In this document: in pieces, positions 7,866-14,969 of the stretch
Layout: every line of letters starts with the position of its first letter
How positions within the stretch are numbered: the first letter of the stretch is position 1
Origin: Nanobdellota archaeon
GTDB lineage: Archaea > Nanoarchaeota > Nanoarchaeia > Parvarchaeales > Parvarchaeaceae
Length of the DNA: 53,937 nt
NCBI GenBank assembly: GCA_021796445.1
Contig: JAKACB010000003.1
Location: forward strand, 1-53,937
Direction of reading: 5' to 3'
Made by a program: the position numbers and the translations under genes
Notes under the pieces: generated by a model
What the model was told of the DNA's origin: nothing
The model's database searches: none
The model's input: only the letters and a program-made list of their open reading frames with translations

Positions 7866-8601
7866 AGAAGCTGTAAATCAACCCGTTGTTGAAAGCAGAG
7901 AAATGGCTGCAAATCCCGCATATACCGAAAGTAATTATAACTTTAAAACGGAGCTCGGAAAAGCAGTCAAGAGCGGTGAGATAAAAGATATAGATGAAAT
8001 ACTGGAAAAGCACCTTAAGATCCTTGAGCCGCAGATAGTCGATTTTCTTATACCAAACCTTCAAGTAGATTTTCTTTATGTTGGTCAGTCAAAAGGCAAG
8101 CTTGGAGGAGGGAAGAGAAGAATAATAAGGAATACACAGAAGGTAACTGCAAAGGCAAAGAGACAGCATTTTTCCGCAATGGCTATAGTCGGTGATGGAA
8201 ATGGGCATATAGGTATAGGGAAAGGAAGAGGCTTGGAATCAGTCATTGCAAAGGAGAAAGCGCTTAAGAGCGCTAAGTTAAATATAATAAGTATACTAAG
8301 AGGATGCGGTAGTTGGGAATGTGCATGTCATGGCGGTCACTCAATTCCATTTAAGGTTTCTGGAAAATGCGGTTCTGTAATCGTAACGCTTTTACCCGCT
8401 CCAAAGGGAATAAGTTTTTGCGTTATGGATGATATAAAAACCATAATGAAGCTTGCGGGAATAAAGGATGTGTGGTCTAAAGTAAATGGACAGACAAATA
8501 CAAGAATAAATATCGGCTATGCAACTTTCGAGGCGTTAAAATCTCTTAATTATTACAGATTTTTCAACAAGGAAAAGGAAAATCTAGGGATAAAAGGATA
8601 A
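7855..8601 (+). CDS. rps5: Ribosomal protein uS5
   Basis: Small-subunit protein at the mRNA entry channel. Residues ~60-135 hold the double-stranded RNA-binding-like S5 domain (RQHFSAMAIVGDGNGHIGIG, then GRGLESVIAKEKALK) and the later part the C-terminal S5 fold. The archaeal RGCGSWECACHGGHSIPFKV segment is present. At 248 aa it is longer than most archaeal uS5, mainly through an acidic N-terminal leader of ~35 residues. The start overlaps uL18. Confidence 0.95.
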   Translation: MENEEAVNQPVVESREMAANPAYTESNYNFKTELGKAVKSGEIKDIDEILEKHLKILEPQIVDFLIPNLQVDFLYVGQSKGKLGGGKRRIIRNTQKVTAKAKRQHFSAMAIVGDGNGHIGIGKGRGLESVIAKEKALKSAKLNIISILRGCGSWECACHGGHSIPFKVSGKCGSVIVTLLPAPKGISFCVMDDIKTIMKLAGIKDVWSKVNGQTNTRINIGYATFEALKSLNYYRFFNKEKENLGIKG

Positions 8602-8602
8602 A

Positions 8603-9052
8603 ATGGAAAAACTTGCAGTGATAAAGATAAGGACGGATATAGGTAAAAATAAGGCCATAAAGGATGGCTTAAGGGTATTTGGGCTGAAAAAACTTTATTC
8701 CTGCGCGCTAGTTGACAATTCTCCTCGCAACAAAGGAATACTAAACATAATAAACAGCGTCGTAACTTACGGCGAAATAGACTCAAAGACATTATCTAAA
8801 TTATTACTTAAAAGAGGAAGGATAAGCAACAAAAAGAAGATAGAAATGAAGGAACAAGACATAAATTCATTTTCAGAGTCTTTCCTAAAAGGGGAGAAAA
8901 AGATAGCGGATTTAGGTGTTAAAAATATATTTAATCTGCACCCGCCTATAAAAGGCTTTGAAAGAAAGGGCAAAAAGACTCCGTTCTCTTTGAAAGGTGC
9001 ATTTGGTTACAGAGGAGATAAAATAAATGAACTTTTGGATAGGATGATATGA
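8603..9052 (+). CDS. rpl30: Ribosomal protein uL30
   Basis: Large-subunit protein. The 149-aa archaeal form starts with the L30 ferredoxin-like fold (EKLAVIKIRTDIGKNKAIKD) and continues with KGILNIINSVVTYGEI and the archaeal C-terminal extension ending FNLHPPIKGFERKG, FSLKGAFGYRGDKINELLDR. It starts one base after the uS5 stop and overlaps uL15 by 4 bases. Confidence 0.94.
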   Translation: MEKLAVIKIRTDIGKNKAIKDGLRVFGLKKLYSCALVDNSPRNKGILNIINSVVTYGEIDSKTLSKLLLKRGRISNKKKIEMKEQDINSFSESFLKGEKKIADLGVKNIFNLHPPIKGFERKGKKTPFSLKGAFGYRGDKINELLDRMI

Positions 9053-9450
9053 AAAGAAAGCATTTAAGAGGAAGTTCAACCGCTGGAAGAGGGTCTGGTA
9101 AGAGGACTAGGCATGCTGGAAACAGAGGAGGAGTAGGTAAAGCAGGAGGAGGAAAAAGGGGACAGCAGAAAATGATCTCTTTTCGCGCAAACACTCATAC
9201 TTACAGTTATTCGGGCATGAAAAAAGTGCCTTTGAATTTAAGGGATGTTGGTAGCTTGATAGACTCTATTAAAAAGAAGGGAAAAATAAAGATGGATAAT
9301 GATAGGTATGAAATAAAGCTTAAGGATATGGGCTATTCTAAAGTATGCGGTAAATTTAGGGATGAAAAATTTAAGTTGGCTGTGTATGGAAAGGCCTCCG
9401 TAAAGGCTAAGGATGATATATTAGCCAACGGCGGCGAAATATATGAATGA
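9049..9450 (+). CDS. rpl15: Ribosomal protein uL15
   Basis: Late-assembly large-subunit protein. The 133-aa product has the glycine-rich basic N-terminus (KRKHLRGSSTAGRGSGKRTR, GNRGGVGKAGGGKRG), the VPLNLRDVGSLID segment and the C-terminal YGKASVKAKDDILANGGEI motif. It overlaps secY by 8 bases, the conserved coupling of ribosome and translocon genes. Confidence 0.96.
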   Translation: MKRKHLRGSSTAGRGSGKRTRHAGNRGGVGKAGGGKRGQQKMISFRANTHTYSYSGMKKVPLNLRDVGSLIDSIKKKGKIKMDNDRYEIKLKDMGYSKVCGKFRDEKFKLAVYGKASVKAKDDILANGGEIYE

Positions 9451-10840
9451 GAAATTAAAGAAATTCATTTCGAATCTGCCAGCAGTAACGGTTCCAGAAA
9501 AAAAGCTGGATTTAAAAACAAAATTAGAATGGACTTTTGTTATAGTCGTTCTTTTTATAGTTATGTCCTTCGTACCTTTGTTTGGTATAAGTAAATCCTA
9601 TAGTCTTAATTTTGAGATACTCCAGGTTCTTATAGCTTCACATTTTGGTTCATTGCTTTCTTTAGGTATAGGACCAATAGTAAGTGCCAGCATTATAATA
9701 CAGATGCTTCAAGGGACAAAGATAATAAATATAGATACGGCAACGAAGGAAGGTAGGATCACTTTCCAGGGGATACAGAAGCTTGCTGCCTTTGCTTTTA
9801 TAGCGATAGAGAATGGGGTTTATGTATTCAGCGGAGCGCTTACACCAGCAGGTCCTGGAATGTTCTTCCCGATAGTTATGTTTCTCCAGCTTTTTGTAGC
9901 AGGGATAATACTTCTTTTCATGGATGAGGTTGTAAGTAAATGGGGGATAGGTTCAGGGATAAGCCTTTTCATACTTGCAGGTATCTCACTGCAACTGATA
10001 AATACCGCATTTAATCCATTTATAACCCCTATAGGCGCAATACCTTCAATAATAGACGCATTCATTGCTGGGATACCATTGAATGCTTTATTCCCTATAA
10101 TAACAGTTATATCCACAGTTGCACTATTTGCAGTTGCTATATGGCTTCAATCAATAAAAGTTGAGCTTCCACTTTCATTTGGGAGATTAAGAGGCTACTC
10201 CATAAGGTGGCCAGTATCATTGTTTTACACAAGTATAATACCAATCGTATTGATAGTTTCGATGACTGCGGGTGTGCAGTTTCTTGGTTTAACTTTGTCA
10301 CATGCTGGAATAAACATTCTTGGAACATTTACTACTGAATCAACGGCATTCGGAACACAGGAGGTTGCAACTGGTGGTTTGGCAGCTTACCTTTCACCGC
10401 CGACAATACAGCAGCTTTATACGAGTGCAGTAACTACTGGAATAACGGCATTGGAGATAGAGTCTATGGTTATTTACACGGTTATATTGGTGATTGGTGC
10501 GGCGGCTTTCTCTTATGTATGGATGTATCTAGGCGGCCAGGATCCAAGGTCTGTGGTAAAACAGCTTATGGAATCAGGTTTATCCATGCCGGGTTTTAGA
10601 AGAGATGAAAGAGTACTTGTGGACATATTCAAGAGGTACATAATTCCGTTGGCTATACTAGGCGGGGCACTTACTGGATTAGTCGCAGCCCTTGCAGCCT
10701 TTTTGAATACATTAACGGAAGGCATAGGAATACTTCTTATTGTAATGATAATATACCAGTTCTACTTTTCACTGCAGCAAGATAATGGGGATGAATTCAA
10801 ACCTATAAAAGACAAGCTAGTTGGTAATACAATGGAGTGA
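9443..10840 (+). CDS. secY: Preprotein translocase subunit SecY
   Basis: Channel-forming subunit of the Sec translocon in the cytoplasmic membrane, needed to export the large surface proteins encoded downstream in this window. The 465-aa product has about ten hydrophobic helices and the family segments GIGPIVSASIIIQMLQGTK, WGIGSGISLFILAG, RGYSIRWPVSLFYTSIIPIV and PGFRRDERVLVDIFKRYIIP. An insertion with Thr/Ser-rich sequence lies in the external loop before the QQLYTS segment. The gene ends the ribosomal block; adk, which normally follows in archaea, is absent here. Confidence 0.96.
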   Translation: MNEKLKKFISNLPAVTVPEKKLDLKTKLEWTFVIVVLFIVMSFVPLFGISKSYSLNFEILQVLIASHFGSLLSLGIGPIVSASIIIQMLQGTKIINIDTATKEGRITFQGIQKLAAFAFIAIENGVYVFSGALTPAGPGMFFPIVMFLQLFVAGIILLFMDEVVSKWGIGSGISLFILAGISLQLINTAFNPFITPIGAIPSIIDAFIAGIPLNALFPIITVISTVALFAVAIWLQSIKVELPLSFGRLRGYSIRWPVSLFYTSIIPIVLIVSMTAGVQFLGLTLSHAGINILGTFTTESTAFGTQEVATGGLAAYLSPPTIQQLYTSAVTTGITALEIESMVIYTVILVIGAAAFSYVWMYLGGQDPRSVVKQLMESGLSMPGFRRDERVLVDIFKRYIIPLAILGGALTGLVAALAAFLNTLTEGIGILLIVMIIYQFYFSLQQDNGDEFKPIKDKLVGNTME

Positions 10841-10845
10841 GGATA

Positions 10846-10855
10846 AGTTTATTTA
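10846..10855 (+). promoter_or_regulatory. Possible TATA box before EMC3-like gene
   Basis: AGTTTATTTA lies about 30 bases before the ATG at 10880, in the 39-base gap after secY. The spacing suits a leaderless start, so this gene may be transcribed separately from the ribosomal operon as well as with it. Confidence 0.35.
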
Positions 10856-10879
10856 CTATAAAAAAATAGATTAAAGGAT

Positions 10880-11599
10880 ATGAATATAGATGTTATTGCT
10901 GTAATATTAATTTCGATAGCTGTAGGGGCTTCTGGTCAGATAGCCTATCTTTTTATAGTAGACCATGAGATGGTTAGAACAAGCAAGGCAAAAATAAAGG
11001 AACTGCAGAAAAAGATGAAAGGGATAAAACCCGATCACCCAGAATTTAAGCCAACTTACAGCGAATTAATGGCTGAAAATTCTAAGATAATGAAGCAGTC
11101 AATGAAACCCACATTTATAACTTTTATTCCATTCCTGGTAATCTTTCTTCTGATGTCTTCATATTTTAGTTATGCTCCTGTAACTATTGGCTCACCGATA
11201 ACAGCAGTATTCTCCGGAAATATAAATGGAACGCTCTTTTCTGCAGATAACTGTATAACATTTAATGGCCATAATAACATTTCAATATTCTCAAATGACA
11301 CATCGCTTAAGATGACGGCAAATGTAACGAAAAGCGGCACATGTACTCTTTTTATTTCAACCAGTGGAAATACATACAATAAATCGTTCTCATTGATAGG
11401 TAAATCAAAAGTGCAGACAATAAATCTTAATTCGTCAAAGGTGGAGTTTACACCGAATACATTTATAATTACAAAGCTTCCATTCAGCTTGCCTTTGATT
11501 GGAAACGAGCTTAACTGGTATTGGGCCTACCTTATAATAACTTTTATAACATCAATAACACTTAACAGAATACTAGTTCATTTTAAGCTAATAGCCTAA
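10880..11599 (+). CDS. EMC3/DUF106 (Oxa1/YidC superfamily) membrane protein
   Basis: Archaeal relative of YidC/Oxa1, EMC3 and TMCO1, thought to help insert membrane proteins. The 239-aa product has TM1 (~5-27), a charged amphipathic helical stretch (~32-72, LQKKMKGIKPDHPEF) typical of the cytosolic coiled coil, TM2 (~78-98) and TM3 (~212-233, NWYWAYLIITFITS). The family place near secY is conserved. Between TM2 and TM3 there is a ~100-residue beta-rich external insertion with several N-x-S/T sequons, longer than the short loop usual in this family. Adenylate and cytidylate kinase genes, the usual neighbours, are missing. Its stop overlaps the convergent nre gene by 4 bases. Confidence 0.85.
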   Translation: MNIDVIAVILISIAVGASGQIAYLFIVDHEMVRTSKAKIKELQKKMKGIKPDHPEFKPTYSELMAENSKIMKQSMKPTFITFIPFLVIFLLMSSYFSYAPVTIGSPITAVFSGNINGTLFSADNCITFNGHNNISIFSNDTSLKMTANVTKSGTCTLFISTSGNTYNKSFSLIGKSKVQTINLNSSKVEFTPNTFIITKLPFSLPLIGNELNWYWAYLIITFITSITLNRILVHFKLIA

Positions 11600-12756
11600 A
11601 TCAGAGTAGTCTGTGTTTTAAGCATAGTTATTAGTTTGCTTCTTTTTTCTAAGTTTGTGGGAAATAAAACCTTCGATTTAGCAATTGTTAATGCAGTTTG
11701 CATATCGGGAGCGGAAATGCTTTCGCTTTCTATTGCTTTTCTAGCGCCTTCTCTCACGACCCAAACTCCTAAAGGAACAAAGTATTCCGGTAGTATCTCT
11801 CTTATAACCAGTACTGAATACTGCTCTTTTAACTGCATAAGCTTTTCAAGAACAGCGAGTCTTACTGCATAGTATGCGCCCGCAGTGTTCTTTACGTATT
11901 CCTTCCTTCCGTTGTAAAATTCATAGTCTCCACTGCCCATAAAAACTGTATTTGCATCTCTATTCCATGTTTCGAGAAGCTCAAATGACCAAGGGCCTTT
12001 TAAAAACAGAAATGTAAAATGGTTTCCAAGAAACTGCCCGGTTTGTATGCGATAATCCTCGCCTTTTTTAAATTCCTTAATCTTTTCAATTTCTTCTTTT
12101 CCTAGTGAATCATCGACTGCTGTTATAGACCATTTTGTTGGGACAAGTTTTCTTTTTACACCCATTGCGCCTACGCTTAGTATCTTGCTTATTTTATTTT
12201 CGTCTATTTTTGAATTGTACAGGAATTTTATTCCATCCTGGGCTTTCATATCTTTGTCATAATATATTTTTTCTATTCTCTGGTCTATCTTAAAATTGTC
12301 ATTTATTCTGAACTTTTCCAGTTTGGTTTTTACTCCATGCTGGTAAAAGTCGTTTTTATCTATCTTTGGCAGATTTACACTGGATACCTTTAGGTCTACG
12401 TTTAGCTCATTTGAAGATATTATTGCAAGTCTTATCCTTTCAAGTTCCTCTAACTCTATATTATTTACATTGAAGTTTTTAGATGCGTTTATAAGTTTTG
12501 TTCTAAGCGAAAAAACATCCTCTACCTTAAAGTTATTAGCGGCCCATAATTTCGGCGCATCATATATCTGTGCTTTATTGTCTTCAGTAAATATTACTCC
12601 AACAGAAACATTTGGGTAGTTGTATTCCCCGACAAGCGCAGATGGGGGTGTAAATCCGTTTATATCTCCTTTTTTTACGTAGTCTACTATCTTTTTAATT
12701 TCGTTTTTGTGTTTTACTATCTCGTAATATACAGATTTTACGTTAGTTACTTTCAT
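11596..12756 (-). CDS. nre: Nre family DNA repair protein (DUF650/DUF651)
   Basis: Archaeal DNA repair protein; NreA is known to bind PCNA and to act in nucleotide damage tolerance. The 386-aa product shows the N-terminal DUF650 motif FTPPSALVGEYNYPNVSVG and the DUF651 signature RKLVPTKWSITAVDD, followed by LLETWNRD and a long C-terminal domain. The usual N-terminal zinc finger seen in many members is absent: there is no cysteine in the first part. The C-terminus ends QTTLI, a possible shortened PCNA-interaction motif (Q-x-x-L). The ATG lies inside nop10 (14-base overlap), so translation is likely coupled with aIF2-alpha and Nop10. Confidence 0.88.
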   Translation of the reverse strand: MKVTNVKSVYYEIVKHKNEIKKIVDYVKKGDINGFTPPSALVGEYNYPNVSVGVIFTEDNKAQIYDAPKLWAANNFKVEDVFSLRTKLINASKNFNVNNIELEELERIRLAIISSNELNVDLKVSSVNLPKIDKNDFYQHGVKTKLEKFRINDNFKIDQRIEKIYYDKDMKAQDGIKFLYNSKIDENKISKILSVGAMGVKRKLVPTKWSITAVDDSLGKEEIEKIKEFKKGEDYRIQTGQFLGNHFTFLFLKGPWSFELLETWNRDANTVFMGSGDYEFYNGRKEYVKNTAGAYYAVRLAVLEKLMQLKEQYSVLVIREILPEYFVPLGVWVVREGARKAIESESISAPDMQTALTIAKSKVLFPTNLEKRSKLITMLKTQTTLI

Positions 12757-12919
12757 GTATGTTCAATGACTCCTTCTTTATCCTTCTCCTGTAATAAGCA
12801 ACAGTCTCATCCTTTGAGTATTTCTGTGGCGCATTTATCTCAGTTTCATTACTGCATTCCGGGCAGGTTTTTTTAAGGGTGTATCTACTGCAATTTGTAC
12901 AGAATCTTATTCTTTCCAT
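12743..12919 (-). CDS. nop10: H/ACA RNP component Nop10
   Basis: Small zinc-ribbon protein of the H/ACA ribonucleoprotein that guides pseudouridylation together with Cbf5, Gar1 and L7Ae. The gene encodes 58 aa. It starts MERIRFCTNCSRYTLKKTCP, with a second C-x-x-C (CPEC), then the Nop10 linker NAPQKYSKDETVAYYRRRIK, equivalent to the usual P-x-R/K-Y/F-S-P-x-D-x-x-x-x-Y-R-R. The aIF2-alpha - Nop10 order is conserved in archaea, with only 2 bases between the two genes here. The 3' end overlaps nre. Confidence 0.93.
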   Translation of the reverse strand: MERIRFCTNCSRYTLKKTCPECSNETEINAPQKYSKDETVAYYRRRIKKESLNIHESN

Positions 12920-12921
12920 TA

Positions 12922-13647
12922 TTACTGCCTTATTTCCGTGTATTTGAAATCTATGTTTAATGACTTGCTTTTTTTACTGATAAGTTCAAGCAGTTTTTTA
13001 TTCTCATTCAATGTCTTTTTAGTATCATCTAAATCTATTGTCATCATGTAAACAGGTGATTTTATGTATTTTATGGAAACTCCCTTATTTTTTGCACATT
13101 CATTTAATACTTCCTTTATCTTCTCTACTCCATTTTCCTCATATGTTTTTAGCTCAAGCTGATTTTTTATGATTACCTTCTTTTTGGTTTTTTTTACGAA
13201 ATCAAGAAGTTCGCCAGTTATCTCTTTGTTTAATTTCAATTCCTCTAGTTCCTCCTTTCCGTTTTTGGAAAGAGTTTCATAGAAATTGAAGATAGAGCCG
13301 TATTTTTTGATAATCTGCTCTTTTAGTTTATTAGTGTCTTTTTTGTAGAATTTCTCAATCAATTTTATAAGCCGGTTCTCTATTGACCATTCCCTTAAAG
13401 CTTCTCTTTTTTCACTGTCTGTTACTCTTTTTATGGAAAGCTCAGGAGACTGGCCCAAAGTAATTACTTTGCAGACTAATACATCGCCTTCTTTAGCAAT
13501 GTCTTTAACATCTCTTACCCACCTCTTGCTTAGCTCTGAAATATGTATAAATCCTTCTTTTTCCTCGTTTCCTATGGTTACAATTATACCATGCTGCAGC
13601 AGTTTCCTTACCCTACAAATGTATATATCTCCTTCCTTTATTTCCAT
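12922..13647 (-). CDS. eif2a: Translation initiation factor aIF2 subunit alpha
   Basis: Alpha subunit of aIF2, which brings initiator tRNA to the ribosome. The 241-aa product starts with an S1 domain (KEGDIYICRVRKLLQHGIIV, then KEGFIHISELSKRWV and KEGDVLVCKV), followed by a helical domain (~85-165) and a C-terminal alpha/beta domain (~170-241) with the VYMMTIDLDD strand that contacts the gamma subunit. It is a little shorter than the usual 260-275 aa. A TATA box 26 bases upstream is shared back-to-back with the endA promoter. Confidence 0.95.
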   Translation of the reverse strand: MEIKEGDIYICRVRKLLQHGIIVTIGNEEKEGFIHISELSKRWVRDVKDIAKEGDVLVCKVITLGQSPELSIKRVTDSEKREALREWSIENRLIKLIEKFYKKDTNKLKEQIIKKYGSIFNFYETLSKNGKEELEELKLNKEITGELLDFVKKTKKKVIIKNQLELKTYEENGVEKIKEVLNECAKNKGVSIKYIKSPVYMMTIDLDDTKKTLNENKKLLELISKKSKSLNIDFKYTEIRQ

Positions 13648-13667
13648 GTTTACCAGCTAAATGTTTC

Positions 13668-13687
13668 TATTTATATAAATAAATATA
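13668..13687. promoter_or_regulatory. Overlapping divergent TATA region (aIF2-alpha / endA)
   Basis: A 20-base stretch of only A and T, nearly symmetrical (TATTTATA...AAATATA), lies centrally in the 61-base gap between two divergent genes. Its left half is about 26 bases from the aIF2-alpha ATG and its right half about 25 bases from the endA ATG. This fits two leaderless transcripts that share one TATA-rich core, so their initiation complexes may compete. Confidence 0.6.
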
Positions 13688-13708
13688 CTGCTATCCCTTA
13701 TAATATCT

Positions 13709-14242
13709 ATGAAAAAAACCAAAGAAAAAGAGACCATTTTTGCAGGCAGCAAAGTTATAGTAAGTGATCAAGCTTTAGCTTCCACTCTTTCTAATAAAGG
13801 TAATTTCGGAGCTTTCGTAAACGGAAAACTAGAGTTATCTATCGAAGAAGCAGTTTATTTGAATGAAAGAAAAGAGCTTAAAATATACGGTAAGAATGGA
13901 AAGGAATTAAAATTTCATGAATTACTGGAAATGGCAAAAAAGAAACAAAAAAGGTTCTGGATAAGATATTTGGTTTTCACTGATCTTAGAAACATGGGTT
14001 ATTTGCCAAAGACAGCATTTAAATATGGTGGCGATTTTAGAGTTTATAACAAAGGTTCTATTCCAGGCAAAGAACATGCAGAATGGATACTTTATTGCTC
14101 TGATGAGCATGAGAGCCTGACACTGCTGAATTTTTCAGCAATGAACAGAGTAGCTCACAGCGTAAGGAAAAGACTCCTTATGGGGGTAGTGGACGATGAA
14201 GGTTCCGTTACCTACTATGAGGTTAATTGGGTGAGAATGTAA
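13709..14242 (+). CDS. endA: tRNA-splicing endonuclease EndA (single-domain type)
   Basis: Cuts introns from pre-tRNA and pre-rRNA at the bulge-helix-bulge motif. The 177-aa product is the short single-catalytic-unit form, as in alpha4 homotetramers or the catalytic subunit of a heterotetramer. The C-terminal nuclease domain shows the catalytic triad Tyr113 (GGDFRVY), His123 (GKEHAEW) and Lys154 (AHSVRKRLLMGVVDDEG), with the YYEVNW strand at the end. The five tRNAs in this window have no introns, so its local substrates are not visible. Confidence 0.93.
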   Translation: MKKTKEKETIFAGSKVIVSDQALASTLSNKGNFGAFVNGKLELSIEEAVYLNERKELKIYGKNGKELKFHELLEMAKKKQKRFWIRYLVFTDLRNMGYLPKTAFKYGGDFRVYNKGSIPGKEHAEWILYCSDEHESLTLLNFSAMNRVAHSVRKRLLMGVVDDEGSVTYYEVNWVRM

Positions 14243-14243
14243 T

Positions 14244-14360
14244 ATGGCAAATCTTTTAAGGAAAAAATTGGCTTTAAAAAGAAAAAGCGTAAGAAAAAGC
14301 AGAAAAGACGAAAATAAATTTGATGCCACACTTTATAAGATGATAAATCAAAAGGCTTAA
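14244..14360 (+). CDS. Small basic protein of 38 aa, unknown
   Basis: An ATG two bases after the endA stop opens a 38-codon frame (MANLLRKKLALKRKSVRKSR...) that ends in the same bases as the stop of the gene on the other strand (TTAA). More than a third of the residues are Lys or Arg, all in the first 25 positions, and the tail is neutral. This composition suits an RNA- or ribosome-binding peptide. The exact fit between endA and the convergent gene argues for a real gene, but I recognise no family and chance cannot be excluded. Confidence 0.45.
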   Translation: MANLLRKKLALKRKSVRKSRKDENKFDATLYKMINQKA

Positions 14361-14929
14361 GCGATTTCTACCTTTATTCTTGATATAAGGTTCAATCCTT
14401 CTATTTCTTTTGATTTTATAACCAGGAAAAGAAGCGTAGATCCTTTTTTCGCCTTTTCGTTGCTCCCTATTTTAAATCTTATTTCTTTAGTTTCATCACT
14501 GTCTATTATTCTCTCTTCGGAAAATTCATTGAAATAAGAATCCTGTGTCTTATCATATATTATCGGAAGAAAGTTATCTCTATCTTCAAGTTTTATTTCA
14601 AAAACAAGTGGGATATCAAAGTTGTTTTTTATTTTTATTGCTAAAATAAAACTTTCATCTTCCTTTAAATGTATATCCTTTGCATTCATCTCTACTGTAA
14701 GTTTTGATGAAAGCTCGTCATTTATCCTTTCTATTATGTCCTTTATTTTTCTGGAATAGTCACTTTTTGTTAGGAGGTTGTTTAATGCGTGTATTAAGTT
14801 GCCCGTTCTTTCATTTTTCATTAGGAGGTAGTTGTACACTCTCTCTTTGTCTTCCGGTTCAAGATATTTGGAAAGCGTTTCGCTTATAACTCTTTTTATG
14901 CTTTTGCTGTCATTTATTGTCAAGTCCAT
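14357..14929 (-). CDS. Conserved-looking hypothetical protein, helical + beta-sandwich
   Basis: I do not recognise this 190-aa protein. The first ~75 residues are charged and predicted helical (YLEPEDKERVYNYLLMKNER, then DIIERINDELSSKLTV). The rest alternates hydrophobic and polar residues in strands (SFILAIKIKNNFDIPLVFEI, KGSTLLFLVIKSKEI) like an Ig-like or adaptin-appendage sandwich. No signal peptide or membrane helix, so it should be cytoplasmic. An AT-rich ATTAAATATG element ~25 bases before the ATG suggests its own leaderless promoter; the aRF1 gene lies 40 bases upstream on the same strand. Confidence 0.7.
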   Translation of the reverse strand: MDLTINDSKSIKRVISETLSKYLEPEDKERVYNYLLMKNERTGNLIHALNNLLTKSDYSRKIKDIIERINDELSSKLTVEMNAKDIHLKEDESFILAIKIKNNFDIPLVFEIKLEDRDNFLPIIYDKTQDSYFNEFSEERIIDSDETKEIRFKIGSNEKAKKGSTLLFLVIKSKEIEGLNLISRIKVEIA

Positions 14930-14969
14930 AAGTTTTTCTGGAGCTAAACATATTTAATCCTTTTGTACG

